From Phyllobacterium calauticae (lineage in GTDB: Bacteria > Pseudomonadota > Alphaproteobacteria > Rhizobiales > Rhizobiaceae), in assembly GCF_019991125.1 (NCBI RefSeq), contig NZ_JAGENB010000002.1, forward strand, positions 310,001-374,000: a stretch of DNA of 64,000 nucleotides. The letters are read 5' to 3'. The position numbers and the translations under genes were made by a program. The notes beneath the pieces are model-generated. The model saw only the letters and a program-made list of their open reading frames with translations. It ran no database searches and was not told where the DNA came from. Of this stretch, positions 8,941-17,714 are shown piece by piece. Positions within the stretch are counted from its first letter, which is position 1. Each line of letters begins with the position of its first letter.

Positions 8941-9826
8941 GCACGGCCTCCTTGCGCGCCGGCGCGAAGTTTTTCACCGCCAGTTGCACCGCGCCCGTCA
9001 GCGCGTCATGCAGCGGCTTTTGCAGCTTTGCCCGGTACGGGGGCGAAAGACGCTGTTCGAACAATGGCCCCAGTCCGCCGATCAATGACAGGCGTTCCTG
9101 TTGGGGTGGCATGATGGCATCGAGCCCCTCTTCGATCTGTGCCGCCGCCCTGTTCACAATCGCCAGTGCCACGGCATCGTTGCGGGCAGCATATTCAAAA
9201 ACCAGCGGCGTAAGCGTACCGAAATCGCTGGGGCGCGCCGCGTGGGCAAACTCGACGATCCGGTGGGGATTGTTTTCAAAGCGTTGGAGGACGGCCTCTG
9301 TCAGGGGTGACGAAGGGTGAAACCGGTCATGGGCCAGCAGGGCCTCTTCCAGGAGATCGCGGCCGATTCGCGCGCCGCCGCCAAGATCCCCCACCTTGAA
9401 GCCCCAGCCGCCGGCAAACCGGATGTCATCGCCTTCGCGTGTGACGAACAGGGTGCCTGTGCCGATGATGACCACGGTTCCGTCATTGTCGCCGAGCGCA
9501 CCCTGCAGGGCGATCGTGCCATCGGATGTCACCTGGGAATGCTGAAAGGGCAGGGTCGTCCGCAGCTTCTCGCCATTGCCGCCGACCATGGCGCCAGCGA
9601 GCCCAAGAACCGCCGCGGTCGCGGGAATCATTGCGGCGTCGACCCCGGCTTCGGCAAAGGCGGTATTTGTCGCGCCGAGAATATTCAGGCGCGCGTTTTC
9701 CATGTCGGTCATGATGTTGGCCGAACCGCTTTTGCCGATGCCCAGAACATGGCCTGTCATATCGGCCACGGCCGCCCTGCAGCCTGTTCCACCACCATCA
9801 ATTCCCAGGAGATATGTCACACTCAT
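8933..9826 (-). CDS. BadF/BadG/BcrA/BcrD ATPase-family sugar kinase (N-acetylglucosamine kinase-like)
   Basis: 297 aa ASKHA-fold kinase with phosphate-1 motif LLGIDGGGTGCRAAVAD near the N-terminus, VVIIGTGTLFVTREGDDIRFAGGWGF, and adenosine-type motif LIGGLGPLF. Relatives phosphorylate GlcNAc or glucosamine. With NagA and MurQ nearby, GlcNAc, MurNAc or anhydroMurNAc are all candidate substrates. The start at 9826 (MSVTYLL) follows GGAGGG; a 14-codon upstream extension is unlikely. It is the first gene of the leftward operon, and its stop overlaps the gntR start by 8 bases. Confidence 0.85.
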   Translation of the reverse strand: MSVTYLLGIDGGGTGCRAAVADMTGHVLGIGKSGSANIMTDMENARLNILGATNTAFAEAGVDAAMIPATAAVLGLAGAMVGGNGEKLRTTLPFQHSQVTSDGTIALQGALGDNDGTVVIIGTGTLFVTREGDDIRFAGGWGFKVGDLGGGARIGRDLLEEALLAHDRFHPSSPLTEAVLQRFENNPHRIVEFAHAARPSDFGTLTPLVFEYAARNDAVALAIVNRAAAQIEEGLDAIMPPQQERLSLIGGLGPLFEQRLSPPYRAKLQKPLHDALTGAVQLAVKNFAPARKEAVHG

Positions 9827-9842
9827 TGCCCTCCGAAAATAG

Positions 9843-9863
9843 AATACCAATAAAATACCAATA
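9843..9863. promoter_or_regulatory. tandem operator-like repeats (AATACCAATA twice, 11-bp period)
   Basis: Two identical 10-bp units, AATACCAATA at 9843-9852 and 9854-9863, are spaced exactly one helical turn apart just upstream of the kinase-gntR-SIS-nagA operon. A reverse-orientation core, TGGTATT, lies at 9976-9982 near murQ. TGGT/ACCA cores are typical of HutC-type GntR regulators of amino-sugar genes. Assignment to the gntR product encoded here is inference. Confidence 0.55.
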
Positions 9864-10017
9864 GCCAAGCGTTAATTCCAGGTTTTTTCCACTTTTATTC
9901 ATCGCACTGATTTTATTGAATAATTTAACTTGTATGAAAAACAGTGCATGATTTTTTTAAGAACCTCTGGACAAGTGGTATTTTTTTGGCATTAATTATC
10001 GCAACGAGGAGAGGCGA

Positions 10018-10929
10018 GTGGTGGTAACCCGTACCGAGCAACGCAACGACAAGGCATCCGGATTGGACGAGCGATCGCCAGCCGATGTTTTGCGTTTGCT
10101 GCACGAGGCGCAGATCGAGGCAGCGGCTTCGGTGGCGCGGGCGACGGATTCCATTGCCGCGGCGGCGCTGCTTGCCGCCGAAACCCTGGCCGCGGGCGGG
10201 CGTATTGCCTATGCCGCCGCCGGCAGCTCCGGCCTGATGGCACTTGCCGATGCACTCGAACTGCCCGGCACCTATGGCATCGCGCCGGACCGTGTGGTGA
10301 TCCTTCTGGCGGGTGGTGTTGAAAGTCTTGTCCGCCTTGCCGGCGGGTATGAAGATGATGTCGAGCAGGCCGCCCGCGATATCGCTGGCGCCGGCCTTGG
10401 GCAGGGCGATTGCCTGATTGCCATTTCGGCCAGCGGCACGACGCCCTATGCGGTGGCGGCCATTGATGAAGCCACGCGGCGCGGGCTGAAGATCATCGCC
10501 ATTGCCAACAATCCGGCCGTGCCGCTGTTCAGGCATGCCGACGTGACGATCACGCTGGAAACACCGCCGGAAATCGTCGCCGGTTCGACACGCATGGGGG
10601 CAGGGACCGCGCAGAAAATTGCGCTCAATCTTCTCTCCACGCTGATGGCCGTGCATCTGGGGCACGTGCATGACGGCTACATGGTCAATCTTGTTGCCGA
10701 CAATGAAAAGCTGCGCGAACGCGCCGCACTCATCGTTTCGGCCATCGCCGCCTGCGACATCGCCGATGCGAAACAGCATCTGGCTTCAACCGATGGCTCA
10801 GTAAAGCGCGCAATCCTGCTAGCAGCGGGTGCAGCCGACGCAAAACAGGCATCACACATTCTCGAAAGCAATCAACAGAGGCTACGCCCGTCGCTTTCGA
10901 CACTGAAAGGGAGCCTCGGCTCTCGTTAA
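10018..10929 (+). CDS. murQ: N-acetylmuramic acid 6-phosphate etherase MurQ
   Basis: 303 aa SIS-domain lyase that removes the lactyl ether of MurNAc-6-phosphate to give GlcNAc-6-phosphate and D-lactate, linking cell-wall recycling to NagA. Visible motifs are GRIAYAAAGSSGLMALADALEL, LIAISASGTTPYAVAAI, AIANNPAVPLF and the family signature VVAGSTRMGAGTAQK (read here as IVAGSTRMGAGTAQK). The start is GTG at 10018 or the next codon, with AGGAGAGG upstream. It is the first gene of the rightward arm and is followed after 34 bases by an ABC importer. Confidence 0.93.
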   Translation: MVVTRTEQRNDKASGLDERSPADVLRLLHEAQIEAAASVARATDSIAAAALLAAETLAAGGRIAYAAAGSSGLMALADALELPGTYGIAPDRVVILLAGGVESLVRLAGGYEDDVEQAARDIAGAGLGQGDCLIAISASGTTPYAVAAIDEATRRGLKIIAIANNPAVPLFRHADVTITLETPPEIVAGSTRMGAGTAQKIALNLLSTLMAVHLGHVHDGYMVNLVADNEKLRERAALIVSAIAACDIADAKQHLASTDGSVKRAILLAAGAADAKQASHILESNQQRLRPSLSTLKGSLGSR

Positions 10930-10963
10930 CGGCACTGCTCAAAGGGTGCAACAGGAGACTAAA

Positions 10964-12223
10964 ATGGGAAGCACGACTTTAAAATCACTGCTCATGGCAA
11001 CGAGCATCCTGGCTTCGGCCGGCTTTGCTCACGCCGCCGATACAACGCTGACAATCGAAAGCTGGCGTACGGACGATCTTGCCATCTGGCAGGAAAAGCT
11101 CATTCCGGCCTTTGAAGCGAAGAATCCCGGGATCAAGGTCAAGTTCGCTCCGACCCCGCCGACCGAATATGATGCCGCTCTTGGCGCCCGCTTCGATGCC
11201 GGCAGCGCCGGTGACATCATCACCTGCCGTCCGTTCGACAAGTCGCTGGAGCAGTTCAAGCGCGGCAACCTGTCGAGCCTGAAGAGCCTTCCGGGCATGG
11301 AAAACTTCACGCCTGTAGCCAAGGCGGCATGGAGCACCGATGACGGTTCCGACACGTTCTGCGTGCCGATGGCATCGGTCATTCACGGCTTCATCTACAA
11401 CAAGGATGCCTTCGACAAGCTGGGCATTGCGGTTCCAACGACCGAAGCCGAGTTCTTCGCCGCCCTCGACAAGATCAAGAAGGACGGCACCTACATTCCG
11501 CTCGCCATGGGCACGAAGGACCTCTGGGAAGCCGCAACCATGGGCTACCAGAACATCGGACCGAACTACTGGAAGGGTGAAGAAGGCCGTACTGCGCTGA
11601 TCAAGGGTACGCAGAAGCTTACCGATGCCGATTGGGTTGCGCCTTACAAGACGCTTGCCAAGTGGAAGGATTATCTCGGCGACGGTTTCGAAGCCCAGAC
11701 CTATCCGGACAGCCAGAACCTGTTCACGCTCGGCCGTGCCGCGATCTATCCCGCCGGTTCGTGGGAAATCTCGCTGTTCAACACGCAGGCCCAGTTCAAG
11801 ATGGGCGCGTTCCTGCCGCCGGTGCAGAAGGCCGGCGACACCTGCTACATCTCCGACCATGCCGATCTTGGCGCAGCGATGAATGCCAAGAGCAAGAATC
11901 CGGAAGCGGCCAAGAAGTTCCTTAGCTGGGTTGCCTCGCCAGAATTCGCCGACATCTATGCCAATGCGCTGCCGGGCTTCTTCAGCCTGTCGTCGACACC
12001 GGTCAAGATGAAGGACCCGCTGGCGCAGGAATTCGTGTCCTGGCGCGAAAAGTGCAAGCCGACGATCCGTTCGACCTATCAGATCCTGTCGCGCGGCAAG
12101 CCGAACCTGGAAAACGAAACCTGGGTTGAATCGGCCAATGTGATCAACGGCACCGATACGCCCGAAGTTGCAGCCAAGAAGCTGCAGGACGGTCTCGACA
12201 GCTGGTACAAGCCTGCGAAGTAA
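10964..12223 (+). CDS. ABC transporter extracellular sugar-binding protein
   Basis: 419 aa periplasmic family-1 solute-binding protein. The signal peptide is residues 1-24 (ending GFAHAAD). The body shows typical sugar-binding architecture: TIESWRTDDLAIWQEKLIPAFE, then VIHGFIYNKDAFDKLGI, IPLAMGTKDLWEAATMGYQ and GRAAIYPAGSWEIS. The start at 10964 follows CAGGAG. It follows murQ, so an amino sugar or MurNAc-containing saccharide is the likely ligand, but nothing in the sequence names it. A 209-base hairpin-rich gap separates it from the permeases. Confidence 0.88.
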   Translation: MGSTTLKSLLMATSILASAGFAHAADTTLTIESWRTDDLAIWQEKLIPAFEAKNPGIKVKFAPTPPTEYDAALGARFDAGSAGDIITCRPFDKSLEQFKRGNLSSLKSLPGMENFTPVAKAAWSTDDGSDTFCVPMASVIHGFIYNKDAFDKLGIAVPTTEAEFFAALDKIKKDGTYIPLAMGTKDLWEAATMGYQNIGPNYWKGEEGRTALIKGTQKLTDADWVAPYKTLAKWKDYLGDGFEAQTYPDSQNLFTLGRAAIYPAGSWEISLFNTQAQFKMGAFLPPVQKAGDTCYISDHADLGAAMNAKSKNPEAAKKFLSWVASPEFADIYANALPGFFSLSSTPVKMKDPLAQEFVSWREKCKPTIRSTYQILSRGKPNLENETWVESANVINGTDTPEVAAKKLQDGLDSWYKPAK

Positions 12224-12233
12224 GCAATCGAAT

Positions 12234-12334
12234 GCCGGGGCGGTTCGCGCCGCTCCGGCCTTTCGCTTATTCCGAGCAAATTTTGTTTATGCGAAACCAA
12301 GGCCGATGTATTCGGGCCCAAGCAAAACTTGCTC
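12234..12334 (+). promoter_or_regulatory. structured spacer between binding-protein and permease genes
   Basis: Two inverted repeats lie in the 209-base gap. The first is a GC-rich hairpin (10-bp stem with one mismatch, arms 12234-12243 and 12250-12259, loop TTCGCG). The second is a long-range stem, arms 12274-12288 and 12320-12334, matching at 13 of 15 positions. Such processing or attenuating hairpins commonly let the binding-protein mRNA outlast that of the permeases. The arrangement is seen directly; the role is inferred. Confidence 0.5.
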
Positions 12335-12432
12335 AGAAGTGGCAATCATTGCCGCTGTATTCGTTTGACGAACGGCAGTCGTGGACCGGTTTTCCATGAC
12401 CAACAAATCAATAAGCAGGGGTTTGCGAGTTA

Positions 12433-13383
12433 ATGAGCACGGCCGACTATTCCCAGTCTGACAGCGGTCAGGACAAACGCGCACGGCGCTGGCACATCCT
12501 TGTGTTCCTGCTGCCGGCGGTGATCGTCTATACGGCGATCATGATCCTGCCCTTGATCGAAACCCTGCGCCTGTCGCTGTTCAACGTGGTTGACGGGCAG
12601 AGCGTGTTTGTCGGTTTCGGCAATTTCCAGACCCTGTTCGGCGAACCGCGCTGGTCGGCGAGTTTCTGGAACGCGCTGCGCAACAATTTCGTGTTCTTCC
12701 TGATCCATATGCTGGTGCAGAACCCGATCGGCGTCGCCCTGGCTGCGCTGTTGTCGGTGCCGAAGCTGCGCTTTGGCGCCTTTTACCGCACGGCGCTGTT
12801 CCTGCCGACCCTGTTGTCCTTCGTGATCGTCGGTTTTATCTGGAAGCTGATCCTGTCGCCGATCTGGGGCGTATCGCCCTACCTGCTTGATCTCGTCGGC
12901 CTGAAATCACTGTTCGCGCCCTGGCTGGGCCGGCCGGACACGGCGCTCATCACCGTATCGCTTATCTCGGTCTGGCAGAATGTCGGCATTCCGACGATGC
13001 TGATCTACGCATCGATGCTGAGCATTCCCGAAGAGGTTCTCGAAGCGGCGGAATGCGACGGCATCACCGGCTGGAGCCAGTTCTGGAAGATCAAGCTGCC
13101 GCTGATCCTGCCCTCCATCGGCATCATTTCCATCCTGACCTTTGTCGGCAATTTCAACGCCTTCGACCTTGTCTATACGGTGCAGGGCGCGCTTGCCGGC
13201 CCCGACGGGTCGACCGATATCCTGGGAACGCTGCTGTACCGCACCTTCTTCGGCTTCCAGCTGCAGATCGGCGACAAATCCATGGGTGCGACCATTGCCA
13301 CGGTGATGTTCCTGATCATCCTCACGGGCGTGTGCATCTATCTCTTTGCCATCCAGCGGCGCATGCGCCGGTACCAGTTCTAG
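12433..13383 (+). CDS. ABC sugar transporter permease (MalF type)
   Basis: 316 aa inner-membrane protein with about six spans, the first at residues 20-45 (WHILVFLLPAVIVYTAIMIL). The EAA motif appears as EVLEAAECDGITGWSQFWKI. It stands 12 bases before a second permease and forms the channel with it. The substrate is inferred to be an amino sugar from murQ and the nag genes nearby. Confidence 0.9.
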   Translation: MSTADYSQSDSGQDKRARRWHILVFLLPAVIVYTAIMILPLIETLRLSLFNVVDGQSVFVGFGNFQTLFGEPRWSASFWNALRNNFVFFLIHMLVQNPIGVALAALLSVPKLRFGAFYRTALFLPTLLSFVIVGFIWKLILSPIWGVSPYLLDLVGLKSLFAPWLGRPDTALITVSLISVWQNVGIPTMLIYASMLSIPEEVLEAAECDGITGWSQFWKIKLPLILPSIGIISILTFVGNFNAFDLVYTVQGALAGPDGSTDILGTLLYRTFFGFQLQIGDKSMGATIATVMFLIILTGVCIYLFAIQRRMRRYQF

Positions 13384-13395
13384 GAAGGTCCCGTC

Positions 13396-14235
13396 ATGGC
13401 AAAAGCCCGTACATCACCCCTCCGCTCCGGCTTCGTTCACGTCGCCCTGATCATCTACACGCTGATCGCGCTGTTTCCGGTGTTCCTGATCATCATCAAT
13501 TCGTTCAAGGACCGGGCGTCGATCTTCCGCAACCCGCTTGGCCTGCCGAATGCATCCAGCTTCAGTCTGGTCGGTTACAACTCGGTGCTGACACAGGGTG
13601 ATTTCACCCTGTATTTCCAGAACAGCTTGATCGTTACCTCCGTGTCGATCTTCTTCGTGCTGCTGTTCGGCGCCATGGCAGCCTTCGCCCTGTCGGAATA
13701 CCGCTTCCGCGGCAATTCGCTGATGGGGCTCTATCTCGCCCTCGGCATCATGATCCCGATCCGCCTTGGAACGGTCGCGATTCTGCAGGGTATGGTTGCG
13801 ACGGGCCTCGTCAACACCCTGACCGCGCTGATCCTCGTCTACACCGCGCAGGGTCTGCCGCTCGCCGTGTTCATTCTCACCGAATTCATGCGCACCGTGT
13901 CGGATGACCTGAAGAATGCCGGCCGCATCGACGGTCTGACGGAATATTCGATCTTTTTCCGGCTGGTGCTGCCGCTGGTCAAGCCTGCCATGGCAACGGT
14001 CGCCGTGTTCACGATGATCCCGATCTGGAACGATCTGTGGTTCCCGCTGATCCTGGCGCCAAGCGATGCCACCAAAACTGTCACGCTGGGCTCGCAGGTG
14101 TTCATCGGCCAGTTCGTCACCAACTGGAATGCCGTTCTGGCGGCGCTGACCCTCGCCATCCTGCCGGTACTCGTCCTTTACTTCTTGTTCTCGCGGCAAC
14201 TGATCCGCGGCATTACATCGGGAGCAGTCAAATGA
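13396..14235 (+). CDS. ABC sugar transporter permease (MalG type)
   Basis: 279 aa six-span permease with a first span ALIIYTLIALFPVFLIIINS and an EAA loop DDLKNAGRIDGLTEYSIFF. It ends at TGA 14233-14235, overlapping the ATG of the next gene by 4 bases. It is the partner of the preceding permease in the same importer. Confidence 0.9.
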   Translation: MAKARTSPLRSGFVHVALIIYTLIALFPVFLIIINSFKDRASIFRNPLGLPNASSFSLVGYNSVLTQGDFTLYFQNSLIVTSVSIFFVLLFGAMAAFALSEYRFRGNSLMGLYLALGIMIPIRLGTVAILQGMVATGLVNTLTALILVYTAQGLPLAVFILTEFMRTVSDDLKNAGRIDGLTEYSIFFRLVLPLVKPAMATVAVFTMIPIWNDLWFPLILAPSDATKTVTLGSQVFIGQFVTNWNAVLAALTLAILPVLVLYFLFSRQLIRGITSGAVK

Positions 14236-15299
14236 CCGCCAATACGCAAAAGCCCGTGCGGGTTCTGGTTGCCGGGCTTGGCAATATGGGCCGGAGCCAC
14301 GCGCTCGCCTATCACAACAATCCCGGCTTCGAGATTGTCGGGCTGGTCAACCGCTCCGTCGTGCCGCTGGCCAAGGAATTGCAGGGCTACACGATCCACC
14401 CCTCTTTCGAACAGGCGCTGGCCGACCTCAAGCCGGAGCTGGTTTCGATCAACACCTACTCCGACAGCCATGCGGACTATGCCGTTGCCGCCATGGCGGC
14501 GGGTGCCGACGTCTTTGTCGAGAAGCCGCTGGCCACCACCGTCGCCGATGCGCAGCGTGTGGTCGCTGCGGCCAAGCAATATGGCCGCAAGCTGGTGATC
14601 GGCTACATCCTGCGCCACCATCCGTCATGGGTGCGGCTGATCGAGGAAGCCCGCAAGCTTGGCGGCCCCTATGTCTTCCGCATGAACCTCAATCAGCAGT
14701 CGAGCGGCCCGACATGGGAAACCCACAAGGCGCTGATGCAGACCACATCGCCCATCGTCGATTGCGGCGTGCATTATCTCGATGTGATGCTGCAGATCAC
14801 CGATGCCACGCCGGTTCAGGTGCGCGGCATGGGCGTGCGGCTTTCCGACGAGATCGATGCGAAGATGTACAATTACGGTCATCTGCAAGTTCTCTTCGAC
14901 GACAATTCCGTCGGCTGGTACGAGGCGGGCTGGGGTCCGATGATTTCGGAAACGGCTTTCTTCGTGAAGGACGTGATCTCGCCCAATGGCTGCGTGTCCA
15001 TCGTCATGGACCAGAACGCCAAGTCGGATGATATCGACTCGCACACCAAGACATCGACCATCCGGCTGCATTCGGCCAGGACAGGTGCGGACGGGCGTTT
15101 TGCCAAGCCGGACGAGTTGCTCAATATGGCGGGCGAACCCGGCCATCAGGAGCTTTGCGACCTGGAGCAGGCCTTTGTTCTCAAAGCCATCCGCGAGGAT
15201 ATCGACCTGGGCCGCCACATGCAGGATGCCGTGCGGTCGCTCAGTGTCTGCCTTGCGGCTGATGAAAGCGTGCGCACCGGCAAGCCGGTAGACCTGTAA
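14232..15299 (+). CDS. Gfo/Idh/MocA-family NAD(P)-dependent sugar oxidoreductase
   Basis: 355 aa. A Rossmann fold at the N-terminus (VRVLVAGLGNMGRSHALAYHNN) and the EKP motif DVFVEKPLATTVADA near residue 100 define the family, and the C-terminal alpha/beta domain includes IVDCGVHYLDVML. Members oxidise or epimerise sugars and sugar derivatives. It is translationally coupled to the permease before it and followed by the transporter ATPase, so it likely acts on the imported sugar. The reading frame extends upstream inside the permease gene, but the ATG at 14232 is the coupled start. Confidence 0.9.
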   Translation: MTANTQKPVRVLVAGLGNMGRSHALAYHNNPGFEIVGLVNRSVVPLAKELQGYTIHPSFEQALADLKPELVSINTYSDSHADYAVAAMAAGADVFVEKPLATTVADAQRVVAAAKQYGRKLVIGYILRHHPSWVRLIEEARKLGGPYVFRMNLNQQSSGPTWETHKALMQTTSPIVDCGVHYLDVMLQITDATPVQVRGMGVRLSDEIDAKMYNYGHLQVLFDDNSVGWYEAGWGPMISETAFFVKDVISPNGCVSIVMDQNAKSDDIDSHTKTSTIRLHSARTGADGRFAKPDELLNMAGEPGHQELCDLEQAFVLKAIREDIDLGRHMQDAVRSLSVCLAADESVRTGKPVDL

Positions 15300-15327
15300 T
15301 TATAAGTTTGAAGACGGGAACAAGACA

Positions 15328-16329
<1,002 letters not shown>

Positions 16330-16341
16330 TGCGGGTGGAGT

Positions 16342-16377
16342 GCAAAATACGTATTTTACGTAGAATACGTATTTTGC
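16342..16377. repeat. 36-bp palindrome made of three TACGTA units at 9-bp spacing
   Basis: The segment is an inverted repeat over its whole 36 bases with only one mismatched pair. It also holds TACGTA at 16348, 16357 and 16366, a strict 9-bp period. It lies 12 bases after the ABC ATPase stop and 120 bases before the aldo/keto reductase start. It is AT-rich without the GC stem usual for a terminator, so an operator is as likely as a transcript-end hairpin. Confidence 0.6.
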
Positions 16378-16497
16378 CAAAGCGACTTACCTATTTCACG
16401 TCATGACATCCCTATGACTTTCGTTCATAGTCCGGCGCGCTGAAACGGGAATCGTTCGGCTCGGCGCCGAGGCAAGACGACAGGGAAGAGATCGATC

Positions 16498-17559
16498 ATG
16501 AAATGGACTGCGGACTCCAAACGCTACGACACGATGAAGTACAATCGCTGCGGCAAGAGCGGCCTCAAGCTGCCGGCGATTTCCCTGGGGTTGTGGCACA
16601 ATTTCGGTCACGACACGCCGCACCAGACCAAGCAGGCCATCTGCCGCCAGGCCTTTGATCTCGGCATCACCCATTTCGATCTTGCCAACAATTACGGCCC
16701 GCCGCCCGGTTCCGCCGAAGAAGCATTCGGCGAAATCCTGCGCACGGATTTCCAGGGCCATCGTGATGAACTGATCATTTCCTCCAAGGCGGGTTACGGC
16801 ATGTGGCCCGGCCCTTACGGGGAGTGGGGCAGCCGCAAATACATGATCGCCAGCTGCGACCAGAGCCTGAAGCGGCTCGGTCTCGATTATGTCGATATCT
16901 TCTATTCGCACCGCTTCGATCCGGATACGCCGCTGGAAGAGACCATGATGGCGCTCGACCACATCGTCCGTTCCGGGCGCGCGCAATATGTCGGCATCTC
17001 CTCCTACAACTCGCATCGCACCCGCGAAGCGGCGGCCATATTGGAAGAACTCGGCACGCCGTGCCTCATTCATCAGCCGAGCTATTCCATGATCAACCGC
17101 TGGATCGAGGATGACGGTCTTGTCGACACGCTGGAAGAACTCGGCATCGGCTCCATCGTGTTCTCGCCGCTGTCGCAGGGCATGCTGACCGATAAATATC
17201 TCAAGGGCGTGCCGGAAGAAAGCCGCGCGGCCCAGGGCAAGTCGCTCAATCCGGCCTTCCTCAGTGAACAGAACCTTGCCAATATCCGGGCATTGAACGC
17301 GATTGCCGCAAAGCGTGGCCAGACTCTGGCGCAGATGGCGCTTGCCTGGGTGCTGCGGCGTGGCCGGATCACCACCGCGCTCATCGGCGCGAGCAAGCCG
17401 CAGCAGGTCATCGATTGCGTCAAGTCTCTGGAAAATCTTGATTTTACCGATGCGGAGCTTGCCGAAATCGACACTTACGCAAACGATGCGAACATCAACC
17501 TCTGGGCCGCGTCGGCCGAGCGCCGGGGACCGGAGCGCACCCCGCCGAAACTGGCTTGA
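16498..17559 (+). CDS. aldo/keto reductase, L-glyceraldehyde-3-phosphate reductase (YghZ/Gpr) type
   Basis: 353 aa (beta/alpha)8 NADPH-dependent reductase. Features are LPAISLGLWHNFGHDTPHQ, catalytic Asp/Tyr in HFDLANNYGPPPGSAE, Lys in LIISSKAGYGMWPGPYGEWGS, and His in DIFYSHRFDPDTPLEETM. The LWHNFG and GPYGEWGS patterns are those of the YghZ branch, which reduces L-glyceraldehyde-3-phosphate and detoxifies methylglyoxal. The start is the ATG at 16498; an internal Met follows at residue 12. It appears monocistronic, with a terminator downstream. Confidence 0.9.
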   Translation: MKWTADSKRYDTMKYNRCGKSGLKLPAISLGLWHNFGHDTPHQTKQAICRQAFDLGITHFDLANNYGPPPGSAEEAFGEILRTDFQGHRDELIISSKAGYGMWPGPYGEWGSRKYMIASCDQSLKRLGLDYVDIFYSHRFDPDTPLEETMMALDHIVRSGRAQYVGISSYNSHRTREAAAILEELGTPCLIHQPSYSMINRWIEDDGLVDTLEELGIGSIVFSPLSQGMLTDKYLKGVPEESRAAQGKSLNPAFLSEQNLANIRALNAIAAKRGQTLAQMALAWVLRRGRITTALIGASKPQQVIDCVKSLENLDFTDAELAEIDTYANDANINLWAASAERRGPERTPPKLA

Positions 17560-17593
17560 ACACACGTTGAAACGCTTTAGATAAGACACATCG

Positions 17594-17629
17594 AAAACGC
17601 CGGCTGCGATCCCGTGGCTGGCGTTTTTT
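17594..17629 (+). terminator. Rho-independent terminator after the aldo/keto reductase gene
   Basis: An 11-bp stem with a single G-T wobble (AAAACGCCGGC at 17594-17604, GCTGGCGTTTT at 17617-17627) is followed by more T residues. It lies 35 bases after the reductase stop. Confidence 0.8.
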
Positions 17630-17714
17630 GAATGGGATGCAACCCGCAATTGGCAGCGCCGCGCGAATATGCGACATGTCTGCGCGAAATTGACGTCACG
17701 AATGGGATAGTGCG

